A stretch of 64,000 bases of DNA from Rubellimicrobium sp. (GCA_020852925.1 JADYZU010000020.1:62001-126000), one strand, 5' to 3'; positions 52,466 through 62,110 are shown, numbered from the stretch's first letter. Numbers and translations: made by a program. Notes: a model not told the origin generated them from the sequence alone.

Positions 52466-53920
52466 ATGACAGAAACCGTCCTCGATCGCGCGCGCGAGGT
52501 GATCCGCCGCATCACGCCCAGGGGCGCCGTCGGTCTGGTCAGTGCCGTTTCTGCGGGCAATCTCGTGGTGGGGGGGCTGTCGCAAGCCGCGCGTCTGGGC
52601 GACCGGGCGGAAATCCTGCGCGACAGCGGCCCGCTCCAGGCCGAAGTTATCCGGGTGAGCGGCGACGAAGTCCTGCTGTTGCCCGAGGGCGGGACCGACG
52701 GCGTGGGTCTTGGCGATCCGGTGCGGATCGTGCCGCTTCCGGTCTTTGCGCCCGACGATGACTGGATCGGCCGCGTGATCGACCCGGACGGGCGACCGCT
52801 GGATGGCCGACCGCTCCTGCCCGGACTGGCGGTGCGCAGTCTGCGCGCCGATCCGCCCCCGGCCCAGGGGAGGCGGGCGCTCGGCGCGCGGCTGGCGACC
52901 GGCTATGCCGTGTTCGACACGCTCCTGCCGTTGGTGCGCGGACAGCGGATCGGGCTGTTCGCCGGATCCGGGGTGGGAAAATCCACGCTTCTTGCAGGGC
53001 TTGCGCGCGGGGTCGAGGCCGATGTGACGGTCATTGGCCTTGTTGGCGAACGCGGGCGCGAATTGCGCCATTTCGTCGAGGATGTCCTTGGCGCCGACGG
53101 GCTGGCGCGGGCGGTCGTCGTTGCCGCGACCTCGGACCGCGCGCCGCAGATCCGCCGCCGCGCCGCATTGGCCGCAACCGCCGTGGCCGAACATTTCCGG
53201 GACCGCGGGCTCAATGTCCTGCTCCTTCTCGACAGCGTCACCCGATTCGCCGAGGCCCATCGCGAGACCAGTGCCGCCGCCGGTGAAGCGTCGACCCTGC
53301 GCGGATTTCCCGCGTCGACCGGGCCGGCGATCGCCGCCCTGTGCGAACGGGCGGGCCCCGGTGGGCGGGGGCAGGGCGACATCACGGCGATCTACTCGGT
53401 CCTGGTGGCCGGGTCGGACATGGACGAGCCGGTTGCGGACATGCTGCGCGGCGTGCTCGACGGGCATGTGGTCCTCGACCGGGCCATAGCCGAGGGCGGC
53501 CGGTTCCCGGCGGTCGATCTGCTGCGGTCGGTTTCGCGCTCGTTGCCTGCGGCGGCAAACGCGCACGAAAACCAGCTCATTGCCGAGGCGCGCGGTCATC
53601 TCGGCACCTATGAACGGGCCGTCACGATGATTCGTGCGGGGCTCTATGTCGGCGGCAGCGACCCGCGCATCGACGCGGCCATCGCGGTTCAGCCCGCGCT
53701 CGAGCAATTCCTGGGCCAGCGCGGGGAACGCGGCTGTGAGGCGAGTTTCATCGCCCTGCGCCAGGCCCTTGCCGGTGCGCGCCAGGGCGCCGCGGCCGTC
53801 CGGCCGCGCGGAGCAGCCCAGACCGGGCCTGCGCAGGGTGCATCCGGGCGCACCGGTCCAGGCCAGCAGGGGCGGCCGACCACCGGGCAGGCCCGGCCGG
53901 GCGCCGGCGGGCCAACGTGA
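52466..53920 (+). CDS. fliI: Flagellar export ATPase FliI
   Basis: A 484-residue F1-like ATPase that energises flagellar type III export. Walker A is AGSGVGKS (166-173); GERGREL, LLLLDSVTRFAEA and ASTGPAIAALCERAG are family motifs. The C-terminus has an unusual tail of about 45 residues rich in Gly, Pro, Gln and Ala (from roughly 438). Ribosome site GAGGGGA precedes ATG 52466. No fliJ follows; DUF1217 converges from the other strand. Confidence 0.94.
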   Translation: MTETVLDRAREVIRRITPRGAVGLVSAVSAGNLVVGGLSQAARLGDRAEILRDSGPLQAEVIRVSGDEVLLLPEGGTDGVGLGDPVRIVPLPVFAPDDDWIGRVIDPDGRPLDGRPLLPGLAVRSLRADPPPAQGRRALGARLATGYAVFDTLLPLVRGQRIGLFAGSGVGKSTLLAGLARGVEADVTVIGLVGERGRELRHFVEDVLGADGLARAVVVAATSDRAPQIRRRAALAATAVAEHFRDRGLNVLLLLDSVTRFAEAHRETSAAAGEASTLRGFPASTGPAIAALCERAGPGGRGQGDITAIYSVLVAGSDMDEPVADMLRGVLDGHVVLDRAIAEGGRFPAVDLLRSVSRSLPAAANAHENQLIAEARGHLGTYERAVTMIRAGLYVGGSDPRIDAAIAVQPALEQFLGQRGERGCEASFIALRQALAGARQGAAAVRPRGAAQTGPAQGASGRTGPGQQGRPTTGQARPGAGGPT

Positions 53921-54005
53921 CCCGCGCGGATGGTCGCGGCAGCTGGGCGAGAAGGATGGTCGGGGCGGGTGACGACAGCGGCCAAACGCCCCGGCCCATG
54001 CCAGG

Positions 54006-54797
54006 TCATCGCCGGTTGCCCAGCAATGACAGCGCGATCTGGCCCGGTGAACTTGCTCCGCCTGCGGCGCTTTCTGAGCGGATCAGGAACAGGCGGGTCA
54101 GTTCGGCGCGCTTGCCCTCACCGGCAAGTTCCGCAAGGTCGCTGGTCCCGAACGCGGATTGCGACCGTTCCTTGAAGGTGGATAGCTGGCGGTCGATGTC
54201 GAGCTTGCCAAAGGCCGCGGGCAGGCCCAGGGCGGTTTCGAACAGTTTGCGCAGCGGCGGATTGCCCATCAGCGCGAACCATCTGGCATCGCCTCCGCTG
54301 TGGTCATGCAGGAGATCGTCAAGGGCGGGTTTCAGGTTGAGCGCCTGACGCAGGTTGCCATCCTGCTCACCCACCGCCGCCTCGAAGCGGCGGGCCTCGT
54401 AGCGGGCGATGATGTCCTCGGCAAACCCGGGAAGGCCGACTCGCGCCCCGAGATCGCCATAGCCGAAAGCCAGGGCGAGCTTGGCATAACGTTTGTCGGC
54501 AAGGCGCGAGGACAGCGCGTCACGGCGCGTGGTCCCCTCCTCGAGGATCTTGCGGATGAATGCGCGCGCGTTGATGTCCTCCTCGAGGCCGAAGGCGCCG
54601 AGCGCGACCTCAAGCAGGCGCCGGTCGGTAACCAGCGCTTCGGCGGTTCCCGCCCTGGCGATATTGGCACGGAAGTGATCCGTCGCCCGTTTCATCGGCG
54701 CGCTTCCGGCGTGGGCCGCTTGCTGCTTGTCCAGGGTTCGGTTGAGAAAGGCCCAGCCGGCGGTGCCGGCAAGGGGCACGACCGGCTGGAACGTCAT
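54006..54797 (-). CDS. DUF1217 family flagellar-cluster protein
   Basis: A 263-residue soluble helical protein found beside flbT-flaF in Rhodobacterales and related orders. GWAFLNRTLDKQQAAH, FGLEEDINARAFIRKILEEG and FGYGDLG are family-like. ATG 54797 overlaps the flbT stop. Roles proposed for relatives concern flagellar assembly but are not settled. Confidence 0.8.
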   Translation of the reverse strand: MTFQPVVPLAGTAGWAFLNRTLDKQQAAHAGSAPMKRATDHFRANIARAGTAEALVTDRRLLEVALGAFGLEEDINARAFIRKILEEGTTRRDALSSRLADKRYAKLALAFGYGDLGARVGLPGFAEDIIARYEARRFEAAVGEQDGNLRQALNLKPALDDLLHDHSGGDARWFALMGNPPLRKLFETALGLPAAFGKLDIDRQLSTFKERSQSAFGTSDLAELAGEGKRAELTRLFLIRSESAAGGASSPGQIALSLLGNRR

Positions 54798-55204
54798 TCC
54801 GGCCTGCCCGCCGCGGCAAGGAGGCGTTCCTCGCGCGGCAACAGGGTGCGGAGGCGCTTGAGCGCGCGATAGTAGTCGCCCGCGATCACTGCCTCGGTCG
54901 CGCCCGAGAGATGGGTGCGGCTGTCGGAGTCGCGAAGTGCCTGCGACAACTGTTCGATTCCGCGCAGCATCTGGAGACGCGCCTGTTCCGGATCGACATC
55001 GCCCGACAGCACGAGCTGGGCGATGTAGCAGACGCGGCGGACCGGAGTCTGCACCTCGTCGGGGCGGATCGCGTCGCGCAGCCGCAGGATGTTCGCATTG
55101 GGCGTGAGGATCGACAGCCGCGAACGGCGATCGCCGTTTTCGATCACCGCGCCGTTGACAAGCACCCGCTCTCCCGGCCCGAGCTTCAGGACAAGGCCGC
55201 TCAT
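54794..55204 (-). CDS. flbT: Flagellum biosynthesis repressor FlbT
   Basis: A 136-residue protein. LVLKLGPGERVLVNGAVIENG and the QTPVRRVCYIAQL segment are typical. In Caulobacter FlbT binds the 5' leader of flagellin mRNA and promotes its decay when assembly is incomplete. It overlaps flaF by four bases and lies two genes downstream of flagellin. Confidence 0.93.
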   Translation of the reverse strand: MSGLVLKLGPGERVLVNGAVIENGDRRSRLSILTPNANILRLRDAIRPDEVQTPVRRVCYIAQLVLSGDVDPEQARLQMLRGIEQLSQALRDSDSRTHLSGATEAVIAGDYYRALKRLRTLLPREERLLAAAGRPE

Positions 55205-55578
55205 GACGGAACCGGTCCCGGCTGGCGCCCTCCAAGCCCGCGCATCACCGCGACGTTGATCTCGATCAGCGCGTCCAGATCAGCCTCACCGCGCAGGACG
55301 CGGCGACTGTGGGCCTCGGTGAATTCGGCGAGGTAGAAGATCTGCGCGCGCAGCGCCGCCGGCAGGCCGTTGCCATTGTCGGCGACATCGGCGGCAAGGC
55401 GGGTCCAAAGCTTGCGGTTGTCGTGAATGGCGGCCGCGCGCGAGGGAAAGCCGGCCCTGGTGGCTGCCGTGAGGCGCGCGGTGACTTCGCCGATGATCTG
55501 GAGTTCGGCCGACCTCGCGGACCGCAAGAGGCCGTGCCCCGGCGCGTACGCCTGCCGGGCCTGGAGAATGGGATTCAC
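55201..55578 (-). CDS. flaF: Flagellar biosynthesis regulator FlaF
   Basis: A 125-residue protein: ILQARQAYAPGHGLLRSARSAE and LRAQIFYLAEFTEAHSRRVL are typical pieces. FlaF acts with FlbT to couple flagellin synthesis to assembly. It follows flagellin on the same strand after a 99-base gap with a strong stem-loop. Confidence 0.92.
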   Translation of the reverse strand: MNPILQARQAYAPGHGLLRSARSAELQIIGEVTARLTAATRAGFPSRAAAIHDNRKLWTRLAADVADNGNGLPAALRAQIFYLAEFTEAHSRRVLRGEADLDALIEINVAVMRGLGGRQPGPVPS

Positions 55579-55643
55579 GGAGTGTCCTTTCCGGACTGCA
55601 TTTGCATCGTCCGCGGCTTTGCCACGGCGGTTTTCGTAGGTGC

Positions 55644-55668
55644 GGCGGAGGGGTTATCCCCCTCCGCC
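55644..55668 (-). terminator. Stem-loop 3' of flagellin
   Basis: Perfect ten-bp stem GGCGGAGGGG (55644-55653) with CCCCTCCGCC (55659-55668) and a five-base loop, 10 bases after the flagellin stop on the coding strand. No T-run follows, so it may be a mixed terminator and stability hairpin allowing some read-through to flaF-flbT. Confidence 0.75.
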
Positions 55669-55677
55669 AGTCCGTTC

Positions 55678-56886
55678 CTAGCGGAACAGCGAGAGGATCG
55701 ACTGCGGCGCCTGATTGGCGATCGACAGCGACTGGATCCCGAGTTGCTGTTGCACCTGAAGCGCCTGGAGTCGGGCCGAAGCCTCTTCCATGTTGGCATC
55801 GACCATCGAACCGATGCCGGCCTTGAGCGAATCGGTCAGCTTGCCGATGAATTCGGACTGCGTCTCGATTCGGCCCTCCACCGAGCCGAATGCGGCGGCG
55901 GCGTCGATCGAAGTCTGGATCAGGGTCTCGACAATGCCCAGGGCGGCCTGTGCACCCGGACCGGTCGACACGTCGATGGCCTGAATGGCACCGAGCCCGC
56001 CCGCGGTGGCATTGCGGTACTGGCCCGAAACGCTCAGATCGCTGGTCCCGTTGTTGGTGAATGCGAGCTCGCCAGGCGTCCCGCTGTCATAGTCGACCGT
56101 CAGGTCCGCGATCCCGAGCGCCTCGATCGCGTTCTTGAGTCCGATCGCGACCAGGTCGTCGGGCGTGGTCGAAGCGGCGTCCGCAGCCGAGACGGTATAA
56201 CTGGCCGTCTTGCCGCCGATCCGCATCGTCACGTTGTCGCCGGCCGCCCAGGCACCGCCGTTCGCGATGACGATCTCGTCGGTGCCGCCGCCCTTGTCGA
56301 GGCTCATCACGAAGGTATCGCCGTCGGTCGACACGACCGAGGCGGTTCCAGCGGTGAAGACATTCGCCGCCGTGTAACCGCCCGTGGACAGGTTTTCCTG
56401 GTTCACGGTGATCACCGAGGTGGCCACCCCGGCCGAGGAGCGATCGAGCGAAGACAGGATGTCGACGTTGCCGGAGGTGCCGTTCACCAGGTTGAGTCCG
56501 TTGAACTGGGCAGCTCCGACCACCGAGGTGATCTGGTCGCGCAAGGCGGCGATGTCGGTCTGGATCTTGCCCCGGTCGACGTTGTCCTGCTGCGAGGCGA
56601 CGATCTTGCCCTTCATCTTGGTGAGGAGGTCGGTCACCGTTTCCGAGGCCTGACGGGCAACGGCGACGGTCGATTCCCCCAGGGACAGCGAGTCGGAAAT
56701 GCCCTTGAAGCCCTTGACGTCGGCCTCCATCACCTTGGAGATCGCCCAGATCGCCGCGTTGTCCTTGGCGTTGGCGACCGATTTGCCGGTCGAGATCAGC
56801 GACTGGGTCTTGGCAAGGTCGGCATTGGTGCTCTTGAGGGACTGAAGCGCCACCATGGCGCCGGTATTGGTCAGAATGCTGGACAT
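55678..56886 (-). CDS. fliC: Flagellin
   Basis: A 402-residue flagellin. N-terminal D0/D1 (MSSILTNTGAMVALQSLK, then GKSVANAKDNAAIWAISKVM) and C-terminal D0/D1 (VDANMEEASARLQALQVQQQ, then SIANQAPQSILSLFR) flank a variable, Thr/Gly/Ala-rich middle. The start is preceded by AGGA eight bases away and a small hairpin (see leader). Single copy in this window, as in many Rhodobacterales. Confidence 0.95.
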   Translation of the reverse strand: MSSILTNTGAMVALQSLKSTNADLAKTQSLISTGKSVANAKDNAAIWAISKVMEADVKGFKGISDSLSLGESTVAVARQASETVTDLLTKMKGKIVASQQDNVDRGKIQTDIAALRDQITSVVGAAQFNGLNLVNGTSGNVDILSSLDRSSAGVATSVITVNQENLSTGGYTAANVFTAGTASVVSTDGDTFVMSLDKGGGTDEIVIANGGAWAAGDNVTMRIGGKTASYTVSAADAASTTPDDLVAIGLKNAIEALGIADLTVDYDSGTPGELAFTNNGTSDLSVSGQYRNATAGGLGAIQAIDVSTGPGAQAALGIVETLIQTSIDAAAAFGSVEGRIETQSEFIGKLTDSLKAGIGSMVDANMEEASARLQALQVQQQLGIQSLSIANQAPQSILSLFR

Positions 56887-57100
56887 GTGTCGGTCCTGAA
56901 ATCGGTGGCGCTTTTGCGCCGGGGTTTCCTGACGCCGCAGGGGCGGGCCCTGGGCATGGCGAAGTCGTTCTGACACTGCGATGCGCCGCCACTGGCGGAT
57001 GTCGCGCCATCCGATCCGGATGCAAGGTGACGATGCGCCGGACATTCCTAACAACGGGCTAACGCGACCTGGGGAAAAACCGCGGCATTTTCTTCAACTT
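56887..57100 (-). promoter_or_regulatory. Flagellin leader and promoter region
   Basis: On the gene strand the leader has a hairpin GGCGC-AAAA-GCGCC (56907-56920), about 21 bases before the ATG, which may be a FlbT target. Farther upstream CTAA-N7-CTAA (57048-57062) resembles a degenerate CtrA site (TTAA-N7-TTAA). The promoter itself is not recognisable. Confidence 0.45.
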
Positions 57101-57445
57101 TCATGCTCGCCGCTCGATTCCCGGCTGGCCGGCGTTGTCGATCCGCTCGGCCCGCCCGGTCCGGTCATAGGCCGAGAAACCCCGGGCACCGCTGCGGATC
57201 GCCTCGAGCCGGTTCGCGCCCTCGGCCAGCCCGGCCAGCGCTGCCGCAAGCAGGTGCCCGTTGCGGCGGGCCCCTTTCGCGATGCGGGCCAGCTCTTCTT
57301 CGCCCGGATCGGCCTGCGCGAGCGCGGCGATCAGGGCAAGCTTGCGCTCTCCGATCGCGGGAATCAGGTCCAGTGCGCCATCGAGGAGGGCGCGACGTTC
57401 TTCCTCGAAGAGCGAAATCAGGGCTCGAGCGGGGTCATCGGTCAT
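57101..57445 (-). CDS. Small flagellar protein, FlgN-like
   Basis: A 114-residue helical, charged protein (LFEEERRALLDGALDLIPAI, KLALIAALAQ, GANRLEAIRSGARGFSAYD). Position and size resemble FlgN-type export chaperones, but the similarity I can see is weak. ATG 57445 has GGAG seven bases before it; an ATG six bases upstream is too close. It overlaps the rod-binding gene. Confidence 0.5.
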   Translation of the reverse strand: MTDDPARALISLFEEERRALLDGALDLIPAIGERKLALIAALAQADPGEEELARIAKGARRNGHLLAAALAGLAEGANRLEAIRSGARGFSAYDRTGRAERIDNAGQPGIERRA

Positions 57446-57740
57446 GCTCATGCTCCGCCATGGCGCGATACAGGGTTTCGGCAAGACCGATTCCGCCCGC
57501 TGTGGCCAGTTCGGTCGCCTGTGCCTCGATGAGGAAGGAGGCGAATCGCTCTTCTCCCGCGCCACCGCCAAAGCCCTGCGGGGCCTGCCCGAGGCCGGCC
57601 TGCTTCAGCATTTCGGCCAGAAATGCCGCCTCGAGGCGGGTTGCCGCGGCGCGCAACCGCCCTTCGGTGCTGTCGGGAGGAACCGGCAGCGGTCGCGGGG
57701 CCGGTTGGGGCGGCGGGGCGGTGGTTGCGGACGGGAACAT
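57435..57740 (-). CDS. Rod-binding protein, FlgJ N-terminal type
   Basis: A 101-residue protein: Pro-rich N-terminus followed by the rod-binding domain (LEAAFLAEMLKQAGLG, then GERFASFL-like and AGGIGLAETLYRAM). It lacks the muramidase half of enteric FlgJ, as in other alphaproteobacteria. It overlaps the FlgN-like gene and diverges from fliK. Confidence 0.78.
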   Translation of the reverse strand: MFPSATTAPPPQPAPRPLPVPPDSTEGRLRAAATRLEAAFLAEMLKQAGLGQAPQGFGGGAGEERFASFLIEAQATELATAGGIGLAETLYRAMAEHEHDR

Positions 57741-57845
57741 CGACCACTCCTTCTGAGGTTCGGGTCCATCTTGCCGGTGCGCGGTAAATATTGGGTAAGC
57801 AGTTGGTGCCAATCTCGGGTCGTGTCCCCGAGAGGCGATTCGTCG

Positions 57846-59171
57846 ATGCTGATCCTGCCCGTCCTGCCCGTGGCCCCGCCCGCAACCGCGCCGCCAGCAC
57901 CCGCTGACGGTCCATTCCACTCGGGCGCGGCGTTTCTGGCGCAGCTTCTGGGCGGGGCCGGCGAGGTGTCCGAGGTGTCTGAAGAAATCCTTCCCCCCGA
58001 GGCGGAAGATATCGACCACGGCTCCGGGGATCCGCCCCTCGCAACCTTTGGCGAAGCAGCAGAGCACCTGACCGTGCCTGACGATCCAGGCCCGGAAATG
58101 GGCACGGGCGTGGCTGATCTGCCGGACGGGGCGGCAATGCTGCCGGCCGTGCCTCTGGACGGCGGCGCGGGTGAGGTCGGGTCGGGAACGGCAGGCCTGC
58201 CCCTGGCCGCCATGCGCAGCGATCCTGGCCTTCTGCCTCGGGCGGCAGCGCCGGCCGGGCCCGTGCCACAGGGGGCGCCAGCCTTGCCTGCAGCCGGGAT
58301 CGGGGTGACGGATCGGGCGATCCTGCCCGGGGGAGAGGGAGAGACGGCGCGCAGCGCGGCGTCTGGCGTCCCACCTCCGGGCGGGGCCATGACGGAGGCG
58401 GGGCAGGCGTTCCCGAAGGCGGAATCAGGTGGCCGTACCGACCGGGTCCTGCCAATGGCACCTCCGGGCCAGGAAGGGGGATCACCCGCCTCTCCGACCC
58501 GGGGGCAGCGGGCATCGCTGCCCGAGGCGCCGGGCGCAGATCTTGCCAGGGCCCCTGCGACCAGGGCCAAAGCGGCCGCGCTGGCCGAGAAGGAGCGTTT
58601 CGCCAGTATCGCGGCCGAATCGGTCTATCCGCGCGAAAGCGGCCATGCCCCTGCCGCGCGGGTGCTGCTCGGGGTGAACCCGCCCGCCTTGATGGCCGAT
58701 CCTGCGGGGGCCGACCCGTCAGGGGTCGGGTCTGCGGGGGCCGGGCCACGGGTGCCGGCCACCCATGCGGATGTCGGGCGGCAGATGAGGCTTGCGCTTG
58801 GCAGCGGGACGGACGGGGCGACCGAGATCCGCCTCGATCCGCCCGAACTGGGCAGTCTGCGCCTTGCCCTGCACAGCAGCACATCCGGCCTGACCCTTGC
58901 CATCGAGGTCGAGAGGGCCGGCACCCTCGATCTGGTCCGGCGCGGGATCGAGGGGCTTGCCGCCGAATTGCGGTCGCTGGGGTATGACCGGGTCGAGATC
59001 ACGATCGACAGCGGCAATGCGGGCGCGCGTGGCGGTGGTGCCGGCACTTCCGGCTTTCCGGCCCGTGCCGACCCCGGACCGGACGACAGGGCGAACATCC
59101 CGACGCCTGCCATTCTCTCTGTCCCTCTCTCTGCCCGGCGTCCTGACGGCGGGCTCGACCTTCGCCTCTAG
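57846..59171 (+). CDS. fliK: Flagellar hook-length control protein FliK
   Basis: A 441-residue protein with a long Pro/Gly/Ala-rich, probably disordered N-terminal part (to about 300) and a C-terminal Flg_hook domain: EIRLDPPELGSLRLALHSS and GYDRVEITIDSG. FliK measures hook length and switches export specificity. ATG 57846 follows GAGAGGCG. It is nine bases before flgD. Confidence 0.85.
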   Translation: MLILPVLPVAPPATAPPAPADGPFHSGAAFLAQLLGGAGEVSEVSEEILPPEAEDIDHGSGDPPLATFGEAAEHLTVPDDPGPEMGTGVADLPDGAAMLPAVPLDGGAGEVGSGTAGLPLAAMRSDPGLLPRAAAPAGPVPQGAPALPAAGIGVTDRAILPGGEGETARSAASGVPPPGGAMTEAGQAFPKAESGGRTDRVLPMAPPGQEGGSPASPTRGQRASLPEAPGADLARAPATRAKAAALAEKERFASIAAESVYPRESGHAPAARVLLGVNPPALMADPAGADPSGVGSAGAGPRVPATHADVGRQMRLALGSGTDGATEIRLDPPELGSLRLALHSSTSGLTLAIEVERAGTLDLVRRGIEGLAAELRSLGYDRVEITIDSGNAGARGGGAGTSGFPARADPGPDDRANIPTPAILSVPLSARRPDGGLDLRL

Positions 59172-59179
59172 GAGCCGCC

Positions 59180-59833
59180 ATGCAGACCGAAGCGATCGCC
59201 TCGTCCAACACGACACCCTATACCACCGGCAGTTCCGGTCGGACCATCAGCTCGGACTTCGAGACCTTTCTCCACATGCTGACCACGCAGATCCGCAACC
59301 AGGATCCGTTGAATCCGGTCGAGGCATCGGATTTCGCGGTGCAACTGGCCACCTTCTCGAGTGTGGAGCAGCAGGTTCTGACCAACGACCTGCTCAAGGG
59401 TCTGTCACAGCAGATGAACCTGTCCGGCCTTGCCCAGCTTGGCGCCTGGGTCGGGCAGGATGTGCGCGTGGCGGCGCCGGTCTGGTTCGACGGCGTGCCG
59501 GTCACCATCACCCCCACGCCTGCGGCGGGGGCGGACGCGATGGAACTTGTCGTCACCGATCCTTCCGGGACCGAGGTGCAGCGGATCGCACTGCCGCTGT
59601 CGTCCGACCCCGTGGACTGGGCCGGGATGACCAGCGACGGCGCCCCCCTGCCGCGCGGGCTCTATCATCTCACGGTCGAGAGCCTGTCCGGCGATTCCCT
59701 GCTCCGGTCCGATCCGGTGCAGATCTACGCAAGGGTCGAGGAAGTGCGCGTGACCGACGGCGGCCTGCGCCTTGTCCTGCCCGGCGGGGTCGAGGTGGAG
59801 AGCGGCGATGTCACCGCCCTGCGCCATGGCTGA
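59180..59833 (+). CDS. flgD: Flagellar hook assembly protein FlgD
   Basis: A 217-residue scaffold for hook growth. FETFLHMLTTQIRNQDPLNP and DFAVQLATFSSVEQQ are conserved. The C-terminal part has the FlgD Ig/tudor-like fold. Converges with ubiB. flgE, its usual partner, is absent from the window. Confidence 0.94.
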   Translation: MQTEAIASSNTTPYTTGSSGRTISSDFETFLHMLTTQIRNQDPLNPVEASDFAVQLATFSSVEQQVLTNDLLKGLSQQMNLSGLAQLGAWVGQDVRVAAPVWFDGVPVTITPTPAAGADAMELVVTDPSGTEVQRIALPLSSDPVDWAGMTSDGAPLPRGLYHLTVESLSGDSLLRSDPVQIYARVEEVRVTDGGLRLVLPGGVEVESGDVTALRHG

Positions 59834-59837
59834 CCTG

Positions 59838-61379
59838 TCAGGTGAGGGCCCGCACGACCCACAGCAGGCCAAGCGCGGCTGCGGCACCGACGCCGGCCCA
59901 GGCCACGGCCGGCAGGCCGCGTCCAGCGGCGGGGGCGGGTTGCGGGTTGCGGGCACGGATCAGGGCGGATTCGGTCAGCCCCGGCAAGAGTGGCCCGAAC
60001 CGTGCCAGAACCCGCAGCGTGCGCCCCAGATCGCGCAGCACCGCCTGCGGGCCGATGGTTTCGGCGACATAGGTCTCGACCACCGGGCGCGAGGTCTTCC
60101 AGATGTTGATATGCGGGTCGAGCATGCGCGCCACGCCCTCCACCACCACCATCGTGCGTTGCAGCAGGATGAGTTCGGTGCGCGTCTCCATTCCGAAACG
60201 CTCGGTCACCTCGAACAGGTGGGCAAGAAGCCGGGCCATCGAGATGCGGCTTGCGTCCATGCCGAAGATCGGCTCGCCCACCGCCCGCAGCGCCATCGCG
60301 AAATCGTCGATGCTGCGGTCGGCGGGCACATAGCCGGCCTCGAAATGCACCTCGGCCACGCGGCGGAAATCCCGGCGGATGAAGCCCATGAGGATTTCGG
60401 CATAGACCCGGCGGGTATAGGCGTCGATCCGGCCCATGATGCCGAAATCATAGGCAAGGATCGCCCCGTCTGCGGCGATCTTGAGGTTGCCCTGATGCAT
60501 GTCGCCATGAAAGAACCCGTCGCGCAGCGCGTGGCGCAGGAAACTCTGCATGATCCGTTCGGCAAGGGCGGCGCGGTCCAGGCCCGCGGCGTCGATCGCG
60601 GCAAGATCGGCGGCGTTGATCCCCTCGGCCCAGCCCAGGGTCATCACCCGCCGCGCCGACAGGTTCCACAGCACCGGCGGCACGCGAAAGCCGTCGTCGT
60701 CGCGGGTGGTGGCGGCAAATTCCGCGGCCGAGGCCGCCTCGAGCCGGAGGTCGAGTTCGGCGGTCACCACCGAATCGAAATGGGCCACCACATCGCGTGG
60801 CCGCAGCCGGCGCGAGAAGGGGGCAAAGGCCTCGATCACGCCGGCGGCAAGGTAGAAGGCGTCGATGTCGCGGCGAAAGGCACGCTCGATCCCTGGCCGC
60901 AGCACCTTGACGGCGACGGCATCGCCGCCCTCGCGCAGGCGCGCGCGGTGCACCTGCGCGATCGAGGCGGCGGCGACCGGTTCGGAAAATTCGGAAAAGA
61001 GGCTGTCGACCCCGGCCCCCAGTTCGCGCGCGATCTCGGCCCGCGCCTCGGCCTGGGGAAAGGGCGGCAGACGGTCCTGCAACACGCGCAACTGCGCGGC
61101 AAGTTCGCCGCCGACCACATCGGGCCGGGTCGAGAGGATCTGACCGAATTTCACATAGGCCGGACCAAGCGCGGTCAGGGCGCGCGTCACCGGCGGCATG
61201 GATGGGTCGCCGCGATAACCCAGCCAGCGGAACGGCCAGGCCAGGCCGCGCGCCAGGATGCGCAAGGCCGGCGGCACCTCGAACGCATCGAGGACCACAA
61301 GCATCGCACCGGTCCTCTCGAAGGTGGCGCCGGTGCGGATCAGCCGCAGGATGTTGTGCGGGCCCCTTATAGCTTCCAC
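59838..61379 (-). CDS. ubiB: Ubiquinone biosynthesis kinase-like protein UbiB
   Basis: A 513-residue atypical kinase/ATPase needed for ubiquinone synthesis. [11 protein letters not shown] (KxGQ motif), the Ala-rich loop [13 protein letters not shown] and the lysine in VAVKVLRPG are present; two hydrophobic helices lie at the C-terminus. It starts with GTG at 61379, overlapping the ubiE stop by 13 bases. Confidence 0.95.
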   Translation of the reverse strand: MEAIRGPHNILRLIRTGATFERTGAMLVVLDAFEVPPALRILARGLAWPFRWLGYRGDPSMPPVTRALTALGPAYVKFGQILSTRPDVVGGELAAQLRVLQDRLPPFPQAEARAEIARELGAGVDSLFSEFSEPVAAASIAQVHRARLREGGDAVAVKVLRPGIERAFRRDIDAFYLAAGVIEAFAPFSRRLRPRDVVAHFDSVVTAELDLRLEAASAAEFAATTRDDDGFRVPPVLWNLSARRVMTLGWAEGINAADLAAIDAAGLDRAALAERIMQSFLRHALRDGFFHGDMHQGNLKIAADGAILAYDFGIMGRIDAYTRRVYAEILMGFIRRDFRRVAEVHFEAGYVPADRSIDDFAMALRAVGEPIFGMDASRISMARLLAHLFEVTERFGMETRTELILLQRTMVVVEGVARMLDPHINIWKTSRPVVETYVAETIGPQAVLRDLGRTLRVLARFGPLLPGLTESALIRARNPQPAPAAGRGLPAVAWAGVGAAAALGLLWVVRALT

Positions 61380-62110
61380 CCCGAATGCAGGCAGGCCACG
61401 CCCATGGTCAGGTTCCGATAGCCCGCGTTCGCGAATCCGGCAGCCCGGATCATGGACAGGAAGGTTTCCTGATCGGGAAAGCGGCGGATGGACTCGACCA
61501 GATACTGATAGGAATCACGATCCCCGGCGATTGCGGCGCCCATCCGGGGGATCACATGGAAGGAATAGAGATCATAAAGCCGTCTCAGCGCCGGATTCGG
61601 CACCTTGCTGAACTCGAGCACCATGAGCCGCCCGCCGGGGCGCAGCACGCGAAACGCCTCCTGAAGGGCGACTTCGGGCCGGGTGACGTTCCGGATGCCG
61701 AAGCTGATCGTGTAGACGTCAAAGCTCGAATCGGCAAAGGGCAGCGCCATCGCATCGCCCACCACCCAGTCGAGGCTGTCGGAAAGGCGCGCGGCCTCGG
61801 CCCGCTTGCGTCCCTCGACCAGCATGGGTTCGGTGAGATCGAGGACGGTGGCATGGCCGGTCCCCGCGCGGCGCAGGAACCTGAACGAAATGTCGCCCGT
61901 CCCGCCCGCCACATCCAGAAGCCGCTGGCCGGGTCTTGGCGCCAGCCAGTCCATCATCGCGTCCTTCCACAGGCGGTGGATCCCCGCGCTCATCACGTCG
62001 TTCATGAGGTCGTAACGCGACGCGACCGAGGTGAAGACCCCCTGTACCTTGCCGGCCTTTTCGTCCTCGGGCACGGTCTGAAACCCGAAATGCGTGGTGG
62101 TCCCGGTCAT
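61367..62110 (-). CDS. ubiE: Ubiquinone/menaquinone methyltransferase UbiE
   Basis: A 247-residue C-methyltransferase. SAM site [20 protein letters not shown] and [14 protein letters not shown] motifs identify it. It overlaps ubiB and diverges from mutM. The frame extends upstream but that part is antisense to mutM; ATG 62110 is the family start. Confidence 0.96.
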   Translation of the reverse strand: MTGTTTHFGFQTVPEDEKAGKVQGVFTSVASRYDLMNDVMSAGIHRLWKDAMMDWLAPRPGQRLLDVAGGTGDISFRFLRRAGTGHATVLDLTEPMLVEGRKRAEAARLSDSLDWVVGDAMALPFADSSFDVYTISFGIRNVTRPEVALQEAFRVLRPGGRLMVLEFSKVPNPALRRLYDLYSFHVIPRMGAAIAGDRDSYQYLVESIRRFPDQETFLSMIRAAGFANAGYRNLTMGVACLHSGWKL

